Positions 8,217-15,522 of a stretch of 34,945 bases of DNA are shown piece after piece. This DNA is from JBASRP01 sp044866075 (GTDB lineage: Bacteria > Actinomycetota > AC-67). Under the pieces are notes generated by a model that made no database searches, was not told where the DNA came from, and worked only from the letters and a program-made list of their open reading frames with translations. Position 1 is the first letter of the stretch. Each line of letters starts with the position of its first letter. Where the stretch lies: NCBI GenBank assembly GCA_044866075.1, contig JBIOTQ010000008.1, forward strand, positions 1 through 34,945, read 5' to 3'. Position numbers and translations under genes: made by a program.

Positions 8217-8708
8217 ATGACCACGATCTACGACGTCGAAGCGAAGCTGCTGGAAGGCGACCCGGTCACGATCGGCGAGTACAAGGGCAAAGCGCTCCTG
8301 ATCGTCAACGTCGCGTCACGCTGCGGGTTCACGCCGCAGTACGAGGGGCTCCAGGCTCTCTACGAGCGGTACCGCGACCAGGGCTTCGAGATCCTGGGCT
8401 TCCCGTGCAACCAGTTCCTCCAGCAGGAGCCGGGTACGGAGGAAGAGATCCGCGAGTTCTGCTCGACGCGTTTCGGCGTGACGTTCCCGCTGTTCCGCAA
8501 GATCGAGGTGAACGGCGAGCAGCGTCACCCGCTGTACGAGATCCTCACCGAGAAGCCGGACACCGACGGCAACGCCGGCGACGTCCAGTGGAACTTCGAG
8601 AAGTTCCTCGTCTCGCCCGAAGGCGAGATCGTCGGCCGCTACCGAACGTCGATCACCCCGGAAGACCCGAAGCTCGTCGGAGACGTCGAGCGCGTGCTTC
8701 CCGCCTAA
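8217..8708 (+). CDS. Glutathione peroxidase-family thiol peroxidase
   Basis: A 163-residue thioredoxin-fold peroxidase that reduces hydrogen peroxide and organic hydroperoxides. The peroxidatic residue is cysteine, not selenocysteine: C36 in ASRCGFT. The rest of the tetrad is present as Q70 (in QQEPG) and W125/N126 (VQWNFEKF). C64 in FPCNQF and C82 in REFC are also conserved. C82 lies where the resolving cysteine of thioredoxin-dependent family members sits, so thioredoxin or a similar thiol is the likelier reductant than glutathione. AGGAGG at 8206-8211, 5 nt before ATG 8217, fixes the start. It ends directly against the convergent mscL gene with no intergenic base. Confidence 0.93.
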   Translation: MTTIYDVEAKLLEGDPVTIGEYKGKALLIVNVASRCGFTPQYEGLQALYERYRDQGFEILGFPCNQFLQQEPGTEEEIREFCSTRFGVTFPLFRKIEVNGEQRHPLYEILTEKPDTDGNAGDVQWNFEKFLVSPEGEIVGRYRTSITPEDPKLVGDVERVLPA

Positions 8709-9134
8709 CTACGCGGCCGCGAGCTCCGTCGTACAGAACGCGCACCGCCGCGCGTCGACCGGGATCTCCGACAAACACTCCGGGCATTTCTTCGAGGTTG
8801 GGTCTGGCGACTCTTCCTTGCGCATGCGCTGCATGAGGTGATTGAGGGGCTTCACCACGAAGAAGAACACCACGGCGGCGGTGAGTATGAATGTGATGAT
8901 CGCATTGATGAACAAGCCGTATTTGAACTTGCTTCCATTTAGCAAGAAACTTAGGTCGCTGAAGCTCCGAGCTTTCCCGTTCTCATCCGTCCCGAGGATC
9001 GCTGCGATGAGCGGTGTGATGAATCCTCCAACGAGGTTAGTCACCACGGCCGTGAATGCCGCGCCCATCACGACGCCGACCGCAAGATCGACGACGTTGC
9101 CCCGCAAGACGAACTTCTTGAACTCCTGAAGCAT
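8709..9134 (-). CDS. mscL: Large-conductance mechanosensitive channel with C-terminal zinc ribbon
   Basis: A 141-residue pentameric channel that opens under membrane tension during hypo-osmotic shock. The N terminus MLQEFKKFVLRGNVVDLAVGVVMGAAF is the MscL amphipathic helix and pore-lining TM1. TM2 is at about 74-95. After the second helix the protein adds a CPEC/CAFC zinc ribbon (C117, C120, C131, C134) in place of the plain helical bundle tail of E. coli MscL. The ATG at 9134 is preceded by GGAGGAGGGAG, and an upstream in-frame ATG at 9173 lacks such support. It is convergent with the peroxidase gene and divergent from dodecin. Confidence 0.94.
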   Translation of the reverse strand: MLQEFKKFVLRGNVVDLAVGVVMGAAFTAVVTNLVGGFITPLIAAILGTDENGKARSFSDLSFLLNGSKFKYGLFINAIITFILTAAVVFFFVVKPLNHLMQRMRKEESPDPTSKKCPECLSEIPVDARRCAFCTTELAAA

Positions 9135-9248
9135 CGCTTCTCCCTCCTCCAGCCGACGCGAGCCTTCTAACACGTCATGCCCGAGCAGGTCGAGCTTGCG
9201 TTTCTCAAGCGGACGCGCCGGGCAGCCACAAGAAGGAGGTGATCGCGC

Positions 9249-9518
9249 ATGGGTGACGTCAAGGGTGGCGTGGTCAAGGTGATAGAGCTCGTAGGCAGTT
9301 CGCCGAACTCATTCAGCGATGCGGTACGCAACGCGGTGAAGACGGCGTCGATGACGATTCGCAACATCCGCGGGGTGGAGGTCCTTTCATCGACCGCGGA
9401 GGTCGACGGCCAAGGGAACCTGACGAACTACAAGGTCGACTGCAAGATCGCGTTCATGATCGAGAACAACGGCGATCTCGTCGGCGCCGGCGAGACCGCG
9501 GCTTCGGCAGCGCGCTAA
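9249..9518 (+). CDS. Dodecin family flavin-binding protein
   Basis: An 89-residue protein of dodecin type, small alpha/beta proteins that form hollow dodecamers and store or quench flavins. The N-terminal strand VVKVIELVGSSPNSFSDAV is the dodecin signature, followed by one helix and two long antiparallel strands (VEVLSSTAEVD and YKVDCKIAFMIEN). It is about 20 residues longer than classical dodecins, with a C-terminal tail rich in Gly/Ala. AAGGAGG precedes ATG 9249. It is monocistronic, followed by a strong hairpin at 9534-9566. Confidence 0.85.
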   Translation: MGDVKGGVVKVIELVGSSPNSFSDAVRNAVKTASMTIRNIRGVEVLSSTAEVDGQGNLTNYKVDCKIAFMIENNGDLVGAGETAASAAR

Positions 9519-9533
9519 CTAATTGAGGAGTCG

Positions 9534-9566
9534 AGAAGGGCGCCAGCTGCAGGCCGGCGCCCTTCT
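9534..9566 (+). terminator. Hairpin terminator after dodecin
   Basis: AGAAGGGCGCC (9534-9544) pairs perfectly with GGCGCCCTTCT (9556-9566), an 11-bp stem around an 11-nt loop. Only a modest pyrimidine stretch follows, so it may be a weak Rho-independent terminator. It lies between dodecin and the convergent BON-domain gene and could serve both. Confidence 0.7.
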
Positions 9567-9580
9567 GGTCTTCTACCCCT

Positions 9581-10141
9581 TTACGTGCGCGATCCGAGAC
9601 CGCCGCGGCTCGCTTCGATCGCATCCATCTTGTTCGTCGGGGCGGTCCCTTTGATGTGGAGCAAGTTCTCGACGTCGACGACGCCCGGCGTTTTCCTGAC
9701 CTCTTTCTCTAGTTTCTCAACCTGGTCTGGACGGTCCACCGTGCCGCGTAGAACGATCACGCCGTTCTCCGCGTTGACGAGGATCGATGCCGTATTGAAC
9801 TCCCGTCCCCAGCCGAGGACCTCGCTGCGTACCTTCTGCGCGAGCGTTGCGTCGTCGGGATAGGGGTCCGCCGGCGAGCGATGCCTGATGCGCTGTCCGA
9901 TGCCATACGCGTCGGAAGTCACCTTGCGGCCGAGACGGCCCACTTGCCGCGCGGTACCGCGCGCCCGGCCGATCGCCATGTCACGCATCTTCGCGCGTCG
10001 GCCCTTCCCTCGATCCGGATCGAAGAGGTACGCGAACGTTGCTCCCGCGAGGGCGGCACCCGCCAGGGGGGCGGCGCGCCTTTGCCAAGGCGAACCGAAC
10101 TCGAACGTCGACGGGGTTTGCTCCCTGGTCCAGAAGGCCAT
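9581..10141 (-). CDS. BON-domain membrane-anchored protein
   Basis: A 186-residue protein. Residues about 22-40 form a hydrophobic Ala/Gly-rich segment followed by YLFDPDRGKGRRAKMRD, a motif repeatedly found just after the membrane segment in BON proteins of this type. Residues about 105-170 are a single BON domain (LAQKVRSEV...VIVLRGTVDRPDQVEKLEKEVRKTPGVVDVENLL). BON domains are thought to bind membrane surfaces or other envelope components. ATG 10141 is preceded by GGAGG at a spacing of 8; the in-frame ATG five codons earlier has no spaced site. It is divergent from the cyclic-nucleotide-binding gene. Confidence 0.8.
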   Translation of the reverse strand: MAFWTREQTPSTFEFGSPWQRRAAPLAGAALAGATFAYLFDPDRGKGRRAKMRDMAIGRARGTARQVGRLGRKVTSDAYGIGQRIRHRSPADPYPDDATLAQKVRSEVLGWGREFNTASILVNAENGVIVLRGTVDRPDQVEKLEKEVRKTPGVVDVENLLHIKGTAPTNKMDAIEASRGGLGSRT

Positions 10142-10165
10142 AAGCGACACCTCCATCCTCCGTCT

Positions 10166-10185
10166 CTTGGGAAGGCCTACCCAAG
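10166..10185. repeat. Inverted repeat in the divergent BON / cNMP-binding intergenic region
   Basis: CTTGGG (10166-10171) and CCCAAG (10180-10185) flank an 8-nt centre that itself contains the palindrome AGGCCT. It sits 24 bp upstream of the BON start and about 95 bp upstream of the cNMP-binding start, a position suited to an operator. It does not resemble the Crp consensus. Confidence 0.3.
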
Positions 10186-10279
10186 CGGGCATGGAGCGAA
10201 CCGGCAGCCCGTCCTCGCTGGTGCCGACCGCGTCCGATGTGCGAACATTGCGCGCGAGCTGGGTGAGGGGGACGAACTC

Positions 10280-10672
10280 ATGGAAACGAAGAGGCTCAAG
10301 TCTGTTCCCTTGTTCGGGTCTTTGGCCGACAAGGAACTCAAGCAGGTCGCCCAACTGGCGGACGAGGTCGACGTCGCCGAGGGACAGCACCTCGTCGACG
10401 AGGGACGCTTCGCCCACGAGTTCTTCGTGATCGAGGACGGCTCCGCCGAGGTACAGCACGACGGCAAGACGGTCGCCACGCTTGGTCCCGGCGACTTTTT
10501 CGGTGAGATCGCCTTGATCCGGACCGACCGCCGCACCGCGTCCGTTGTGGCGAAGACGCCGATGAAGCTCATCGTGGTCTTCGGCCCGAACTTCCGGGCC
10601 ATGGCGGCCGACATGCCGAGCGTCCACGACAAGATCAACGCGGCGATCGAAGAGCGCTGCAAGGACATGTAG
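10280..10672 (+). CDS. Single-domain cyclic nucleotide-binding protein
   Basis: A 130-residue protein made almost entirely of one cNMP-binding beta-roll. The start VPLFGSLADKELKQVA is the usual leading helix. The phosphate-binding cassette is GDFFGEIALIRTDRRTASVVA (about residues 73-93), which keeps the Gly-Glu and the Arg that contact cyclic phosphate and ribose in Crp-like domains. No DNA-binding domain, transporter or kinase is attached, so it may act as a partner or sink for a cyclic nucleotide. GAGGGGG at 10265-10271 lies 8 nt before ATG 10280. Whether the cyclase-like fusion at 2784-5939 supplies a ligand is untested. Confidence 0.8.
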   Translation: METKRLKSVPLFGSLADKELKQVAQLADEVDVAEGQHLVDEGRFAHEFFVIEDGSAEVQHDGKTVATLGPGDFFGEIALIRTDRRTASVVAKTPMKLIVVFGPNFRAMAADMPSVHDKINAAIEERCKDM

Positions 10673-10840
10673 CGCCGCTCCACCCACATCCTGGTCGCGG
10701 GCCCTCGGCGCGGTCATAATGGCGCCGGCTCGGCGTGGCCCCTCCACATTGCGGGGGCTTCCCCTCCTTCCCACGAGCGTTTCTGCAGCTCACGCGTGGG
10801 TGTCTCACCCGGGCAGTACCGTCCGGGCAGGAGGTGGGGG
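10673..10840 (+). promoter_or_regulatory. Intergenic leader of the nurA operon with a candidate -10
   Basis: This 168-nt gap precedes the five-gene repair operon. CATAAT at 10715-10720 is the best -10 candidate; 17 nt upstream only the poor -35 match TGGTCG is seen. AGGAGG at 10829-10834, 6 nt before ATG 10841, is the ribosome binding site. No clear SOS-type operator was seen. Confidence 0.35.
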
Positions 10841-12055
10841 ATGACCCTCAAGCTCGACCAGGTCTACGGGCAGGTGGCTGCGATGAGCGCCGCCCTCGCC
10901 ACATCCCGCGACGAGATGACCGCGCGCCTCGAGCGCGCCGTCGGCGAGTGGGGGAGTACCTGGTCGGACCAGGATCGCGTCCGCGGCAAGATCGAGGCCG
11001 CCAAGACATCGTGGCTGCTCGCGAGGCCCCTGGAGCCGCCCGGCGCGCGTCCCCTTCCCGAGCTGTCGCCGCCGCGCTGGCGGATCCTCGCCACCGACGG
11101 ATCTCAGATCGAGGTCTCGCGCCACGAGATCGCTTCATGCTTCCTCGTCAACGTCGGAGAGGTCGTGCTCGATTACGGCGACGAGCCTGGTGCGCGACTC
11201 GGCAGCGCGCCCTCCCTCTACTTCGAGCCCGGCGACCTGTATCCGATCTATGGCGACGAGGAGCGGTCCGCCGACGGCGCGGTCGTGGCCGCCGTGCGCG
11301 ACACCCAGGAGTTCCACCGTCTCGCCGAGCTCGCGGCCGAGGCAGACCGTCCCGCGGTCGCCCTGGTCGACGGCACGCTGATCCTCTGGCGCGACGAGAC
11401 GAACCCGCGCGGTCTCGCCGCCCTCGCTCCGGACGACGTGAAGAGGAAGCGCCTCGACGCGATGCTCGAGCTGTTCGAGGCCGGCGAGCGCGCCGGGGTC
11501 CCCGTCGTCGGCTACGTGTCGTCGCCGGGCGGCTCCGACGTCGTCAACGCGCTGAAGGTGCTGATCTGCCCTGAGGACCCCGTCGACTGCGATCGGTGCC
11601 CGTTCACGCCGCCCGACCGCCGGCCGAGCGCGGTGACCGACAAGCCATGCGACGCGGTCCTTCGTGTGACCGACGCCGCGCTGTTCAGCCGCGTTCTGAA
11701 AGCGGGGGAGCGGTCGCCGCTTTTCTGGTCGGGCGCGCCGGTGCTGCAGGCCTACGGCCGTCACCGCGTCGGGTTCTGTTACCTGGACGTGAACGACGAG
11801 ATCGCGCGCCTCGAGGTCCCGGCCTACGTGGCCGAGTCTCGCGACTTGATGGAGCTCGCGCACTGGGCGGCCGCCGACCAAGCGTGCCGCGGATACGGCT
11901 ACCCGGTGGCGCTCGCCGAAGCGCACGAGCAAGCGATCGTCCGATGGGCCGACCGCGAAGCCTTCTTCCGGCTCGTCGCGCAGCGCTTCGTTCGCGAGGG
12001 CCACCGCGTCGTGCTGTCGGCGAAGCAGCTGCGCAAGAGAGGAGCACTGGTGTGA
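10841..12055 (+). CDS. nurA: NurA-type 5'-3' nuclease
   Basis: A 404-residue NurA-family nuclease. In archaea NurA dimers sit on the HerA hexamer and degrade the 5' strand at breaks. The Mn-binding aspartates are visible as D86 in the ATDGSQI motif and D177 in the ALVDGTL motif, and the C-terminal helix ALAEAHEQAIVRWADREAFF carries the family's conserved histidine. An insert at 243-270 has four cysteines spaced C-x6-C-x2-C-x16-C (C243, C250, C253, C270), which could bind zinc or an iron-sulfur cluster; I do not know whether this is common in the family. The start is ATG 10841 with AGGAGG 6 nt upstream, giving a typical NurA N terminus. The stop overlaps the next gene by 4 nt (GTGA), the first of three such overlaps. 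Confidence 0.88.
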   Translation: MTLKLDQVYGQVAAMSAALATSRDEMTARLERAVGEWGSTWSDQDRVRGKIEAAKTSWLLARPLEPPGARPLPELSPPRWRILATDGSQIEVSRHEIASCFLVNVGEVVLDYGDEPGARLGSAPSLYFEPGDLYPIYGDEERSADGAVVAAVRDTQEFHRLAELAAEADRPAVALVDGTLILWRDETNPRGLAALAPDDVKRKRLDAMLELFEAGERAGVPVVGYVSSPGGSDVVNALKVLICPEDPVDCDRCPFTPPDRRPSAVTDKPCDAVLRVTDAALFSRVLKAGERSPLFWSGAPVLQAYGRHRVGFCYLDVNDEIARLEVPAYVAESRDLMELAHWAAADQACRGYGYPVALAEAHEQAIVRWADREAFFRLVAQRFVREGHRVVLSAKQLRKRGALV

Positions 12056-12633
12056 GCGACGGCAACGGCGTCATCGGAGAAGTCGTCCAGGCGTCCACGA
12101 CGCGCTTCCGCGCGATCGCGACGAAGGTGTTCGAGCCTCCGCGGTTCGGCTCGTTCGTGAAGGTCTCGTCGACGGTCGGCATGGTGTTCGGCGTCGTCGC
12201 GAGCGTCGAGACGGCCTCTTTCGACTCCGCGCGCCGCGCGATGGCCTTCGGGATGCCCTGGGAGCAGCTCCTGCGCGAGCAACCCCAGCTGATGGAGCTG
12301 ATCCAGACGGAGTTCGAGACCGTGGTGATCGGGTACGGCGGGGAGGGTTCCCTCCACCACTACCTCCCGCCGTACCCGCCCCGGCTTCACGACTTCGCGC
12401 GGCCGTGCGAGCCGACCGAAGTCGCGGCGCTGACCGACTCTCTCGAGTTCGTCCGAACCCTCGCGGCTCTGCGCGACGCGCCCGTCCATGAGCTCGTCGC
12501 AGCGGCGATCCGCGAAGCATCGCTGGCCCGCGGCCACGACGACGCCTTCGTCGCCGAGGCGGCGCACGCGGTCGCCGAGCTCTTCAAGGACGACTACGAC
12601 GTCGCGATGTCGATCGTCCGGAGACTCTCATGA
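12052..12633 (+). CDS. Stand-alone HAS-barrel protein linked to HerA/NurA
   Basis: A 193-residue protein. Its N-terminal half (IGEVVQASTTRFRAIATKV...FGSFVKVSSTVGMVFGVVASVET, about residues 8-55) looks like the small HAS barrel that caps HerA and ATP-synthase-type hexamers. The C-terminal half is helical and ends in a four-helix-like region without recognisable motifs. No nucleotide-binding or nuclease residues are evident. It starts with GTG overlapping the nurA stop and ends with ATGA overlapping herA, so its production is tied to both. HerA downstream appears to have its own N-terminal barrel, so this protein may be an extra clamp or adaptor between HerA and NurA. That role is inference; the barrel assignment rests on sequence pattern only. 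Confidence 0.65.
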   Translation: MSDGNGVIGEVVQASTTRFRAIATKVFEPPRFGSFVKVSSTVGMVFGVVASVETASFDSARRAMAFGMPWEQLLREQPQLMELIQTEFETVVIGYGGEGSLHHYLPPYPPRLHDFARPCEPTEVAALTDSLEFVRTLAALRDAPVHELVAAAIREASLARGHDDAFVAEAAHAVAELFKDDYDVAMSIVRRLS

Positions 12634-14270
12634 CGAGCGGCAACGGCCGCAAGCCTTTCCCGCGCAAGACCATCGCGCACGTCATCGAGGGTTCGCTGCT
12701 CGACGGGCTCGTCGCCCGGCTGGCCGACGACGCCGAGGTCGAGGACCTGCGCGTCGGCCGCTTCGTCGTCGTCGAGGGCGCGCGGAACCGTTTCTTCTCG
12801 AGCGTGCACGACGTGAAGCTCGAAGCGGCGAACCCGGCCGTGCTGAAGGCGCCGCCTCCCGCGCTCGATCTCGCGCGGTCGTCGCTCGCCGGGACGCAGA
12901 CGTACGTGACGGTGGAATTGAAGCCCAAGCTGATGCTCGAGCGCGACGACGGCCAGGTCCATCCGGTGAAGACCATCCCCGGACACTTCTCGCGCGTCGC
13001 GGAGGCCACCGACGAGGACGTCTCCCTCGTCTTCGGCGAGCCCGGCGAGACGATGATGCGGCTCGGGTCTCCGCTCGAGATGGAGGCCGCCGTTTGCCTC
13101 GACCTCGAGCGATTCGTCGAGCGCTCGAACGGCGTCTTCGGCAAGACGGGCACCGGCAAATCGTTCCTCGTGCGGATGGTCCTCGCCGGGCTCGTGCGCA
13201 GCCGCGCCGCCGTGAACCTCGTGTTCGACATGCACAACGAGTACGGCTGGGAGTCCTACGACGAGGACACCCGCCAGGCCGCGCCCAGCCTGAAGCAAGC
13301 GTTCGATTCCGAGGTCCTGATCTTCACGCTCGACCCCGCCTCGAGCGCGCGCCGCAGGGTGACGCCGGACTACGAGGTCCACATCGCCTTCGACGACATC
13401 GAGGTCGACGACCTCGCGCTGATCCGCGACGAGCTCCGGCTGACCGACGCCGGGTTGACGCACGCCGAAGCCTTGCAGCACCACCTCGGCCGACGCTGGC
13501 TGATCGAGTTCCTCGAGCTGTCGGGGCCGGGCGTGATGGAGGAATTCGCGAAGGACCACAACCTCCACACCGGCGCGCTGCAGAGCCTGCAACGCAACCT
13601 GCGGCGGCTGCGGAAGCTGCCGTTCCTGAAGGAGTCGGGGACGGACGACTCCGTCGAGCGGATCGTGAAGGGCTTGCTCGCCGGACGGCACGTCGTGATC
13701 GAGTTCGGCCGGCAGACCGGCAGTCTGCTCGCCTACATGCTCGTCGCCAACATCCTCACGCGCCGGATCCACGAACGTTGGTCGGTCGAGAAAGAAGCCG
13801 CGTCGGCCGACGGGCGCCGCGACCATCCGCCGCAGCTCGTGATCACGATCGAGGAGGCGCACAAGTTCCTGTCCTCCGACGTCTCGGGTCACTCGATCTT
13901 CGGAACGATCGCCCGCGAGATGCGGAAGTACAACGTCGGGCTCCTCGTCGTCGATCAGCGTCCGAGCGGGATCGACGAGGAGGTCCGCTCCCAGCTCGGA
14001 ACGCGGATCATCGCCTCGCTCGACGACGACAGGGACCAGCAAGCCGCGCTGGCCGGCATGCCCGACGCCGACGCGATGCGCGTGCTGCTCAACAACCTCG
14101 AGCCGAAGAAGCAGGTGCTCCTGACCGGGTACGCCCTTCCGATGCCGATCGTGATCGACGTCGACGACTACTACCGGTTCTTCCAGGACGTCCGGCGCCG
14201 CGCGGCCGGCGTGCTGGCCGGTGCCGACCCATGGGCCGGCAGGGGAGGGGGGTCGGCCCCAGACCCATGA
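12630..14270 (+). CDS. herA: HerA-type hexameric DNA-pumping ATPase
   Basis: A 546-residue FtsK/HerA superfamily translocase. Residues about 15-70 resemble the N-terminal HAS barrel. Walker A is GKTGTGKS at 171-178 (K177), followed by VNLVFDMHNEYGW with the conserved D-x-H-N-E. Walker B is LVITIEEAHKFL with E408/E409. A downstream VVDQRPSGIDEEVRSQ segment carries the likely arginine finger, and QLGTRIIASLDDDRDQQAAL is typical of HerA. In archaea HerA drives DNA through NurA so that the pair generates 3' single strands for RecA/RadA loading. The start overlaps the HAS-barrel gene (ATGA), and sbcD begins 7 nt after the stop. A viral packaging or plasmid-transfer ATPase is made unlikely by the neighbouring nurA, mre11 and rad50 genes. 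Confidence 0.92.
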   Translation: MTSGNGRKPFPRKTIAHVIEGSLLDGLVARLADDAEVEDLRVGRFVVVEGARNRFFSSVHDVKLEAANPAVLKAPPPALDLARSSLAGTQTYVTVELKPKLMLERDDGQVHPVKTIPGHFSRVAEATDEDVSLVFGEPGETMMRLGSPLEMEAAVCLDLERFVERSNGVFGKTGTGKSFLVRMVLAGLVRSRAAVNLVFDMHNEYGWESYDEDTRQAAPSLKQAFDSEVLIFTLDPASSARRRVTPDYEVHIAFDDIEVDDLALIRDELRLTDAGLTHAEALQHHLGRRWLIEFLELSGPGVMEEFAKDHNLHTGALQSLQRNLRRLRKLPFLKESGTDDSVERIVKGLLAGRHVVIEFGRQTGSLLAYMLVANILTRRIHERWSVEKEAASADGRRDHPPQLVITIEEAHKFLSSDVSGHSIFGTIAREMRKYNVGLLVVDQRPSGIDEEVRSQLGTRIIASLDDDRDQQAALAGMPDADAMRVLLNNLEPKKQVLLTGYALPMPIVIDVDDYYRFFQDVRRRAAGVLAGADPWAGRGGGSAPDP

Positions 14271-14277
14271 TCCACGC

Positions 14278-15522
14278 ATGATCCGGATCCTTCACTTCTC
14301 CGACTACCACCTGGGCTCGGACTCCTACGGCAAGCCGAACCCCGAGACCGGGATCAACCAACGGATCCACGACTTCGCCGACCGGTTCGACGAGCTGATC
14401 GGGTTCGCGCTCGGCAACGATGTCGACGTCGTCCTCTTCGCCGGCGACGCGTTCAAGAACGCACATCCGAGCCCCACCGTTCAGAAGATGCTCGCCGAAC
14501 GGGTGTGGCGCCTCGCGAAGGCCGGCGTACGGGTCTTCCTCCTGGCCGGCAATCACGACCTGCCCCGCATGATCGCCAACGTCACGGCGTTCAGCGTCTA
14601 CCCGGCGCTCGAGGTCGACAACGTCGTCGTCGCCGAACGCGCCGGCGTCTACACGATCGACACGGCGAAAGGGGAGCGGCTGCAGATCGCGGCGATGCCG
14701 CACTTCTGGCGGAGCGCTCTCCTGGCGCAGATCGACCGTCCGCTGAGCCCGACGCAGATCGACGATGAGATCAACGCCCTCGTCGCGAGCAAGGTTAACG
14801 CCCTCGCCGATCAGATCAACCCGAGTGTGCCGGTCGTGATGACCGCGCACCTGCACGTCGACAAGGCCAACGTGTCCACCGCGCAGGAGCTCTACGGCGT
14901 CAGCGACTTCCAGATCCCGCTGTCGAGCCTCGCCCACCGCGCGTTCCCGTACGTGGCGCTCGGGCACATCCACAAGCCGCAGACGCTCTCCGACGACTGG
15001 CGCAACGGAACCTACGCCGCCTACTCCGGCTCGCTCGAGCGCGTCGACTTCGGCGAGGAGAAGGAGCAGAAGGGCTTCTACATCGTCGACCTCGAGAACG
15101 GCCGCCTCGCCCGCGAACCGCACTTCGAGCACGAGTGCCTGAACACGCGCCGTTTCGTCACCGTGAACGCCACGCCGTCCGCCGACGCGCCGACCGAGAG
15201 CGTGCTCGGCGCCATCGCCGGCCACGCCGTCGCCGACGCGATCGTGCGCGTCCGGGTGACCGCCCCGCGCGACCTCTACGGGACGATCGACCAGGAGGCC
15301 GTGCGCCGCGCTCTAGCGCCTGCGTACGACGCGCGCGTCCAGCCGATCTACGAGCAGGAGCAGGTCTCGTTGCGCGACCCCCGCTTCCAGGGCCAGCTCT
15401 CCGAGGCCCAAGCCCTCGAGGAGTACGTGCGCTCCGAGTCGTCGTTCGCCGCCGACGCCGACGACATCCTGCGGCTCGGTCGAGAGCTCATCAACGACGT
15501 CGTGTCGGGAGCCGGTCCGTGA
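14278..15522 (+). CDS. sbcD: Mre11/SbcD-family nuclease
   Basis: A 414-residue calcineurin-like phosphoesterase. The metal-binding motifs appear in order: FSDYHLG (D9, H11), FAGDAF (D57), LLAGNHD (N92, H93), a MTAHLHV histidine and ALGHIHKPQ. Mre11/SbcD forms a dimer with Rad50/SbcC and cuts DNA ends, hairpins and protein-blocked breaks. After the phosphoesterase core come a capping domain and a C-terminal helical region ending ESSFAADADDILRLGRELIND, the likely Rad50-binding segment. ATG 14278 gives the canonical MIRILHFSD start, though the Shine-Dalgarno is weak and lies inside herA. The stop overlaps the rad50 start by 4 nt, so the subunits are probably translated together. Confidence 0.93.
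   Translation: MIRILHFSDYHLGSDSYGKPNPETGINQRIHDFADRFDELIGFALGNDVDVVLFAGDAFKNAHPSPTVQKMLAERVWRLAKAGVRVFLLAGNHDLPRMIANVTAFSVYPALEVDNVVVAERAGVYTIDTAKGERLQIAAMPHFWRSALLAQIDRPLSPTQIDDEINALVASKVNALADQINPSVPVVMTAHLHVDKANVSTAQELYGVSDFQIPLSSLAHRAFPYVALGHIHKPQTLSDDWRNGTYAAYSGSLERVDFGEEKEQKGFYIVDLENGRLAREPHFEHECLNTRRFVTVNATPSADAPTESVLGAIAGHAVADAIVRVRVTAPRDLYGTIDQEAVRRALAPAYDARVQPIYEQEQVSLRDPRFQGQLSEAQALEEYVRSESSFAADADDILRLGRELINDVVSGAGP

Noticed and set aside
12594..14279. Long minus-strand open frame opposite herA (561 codons)
   Set aside because: It mirrors herA codon by codon, has a low-complexity Arg/Val/Asp composition and no family motif; herA has complete Walker motifs. This is a GC-bias shadow.
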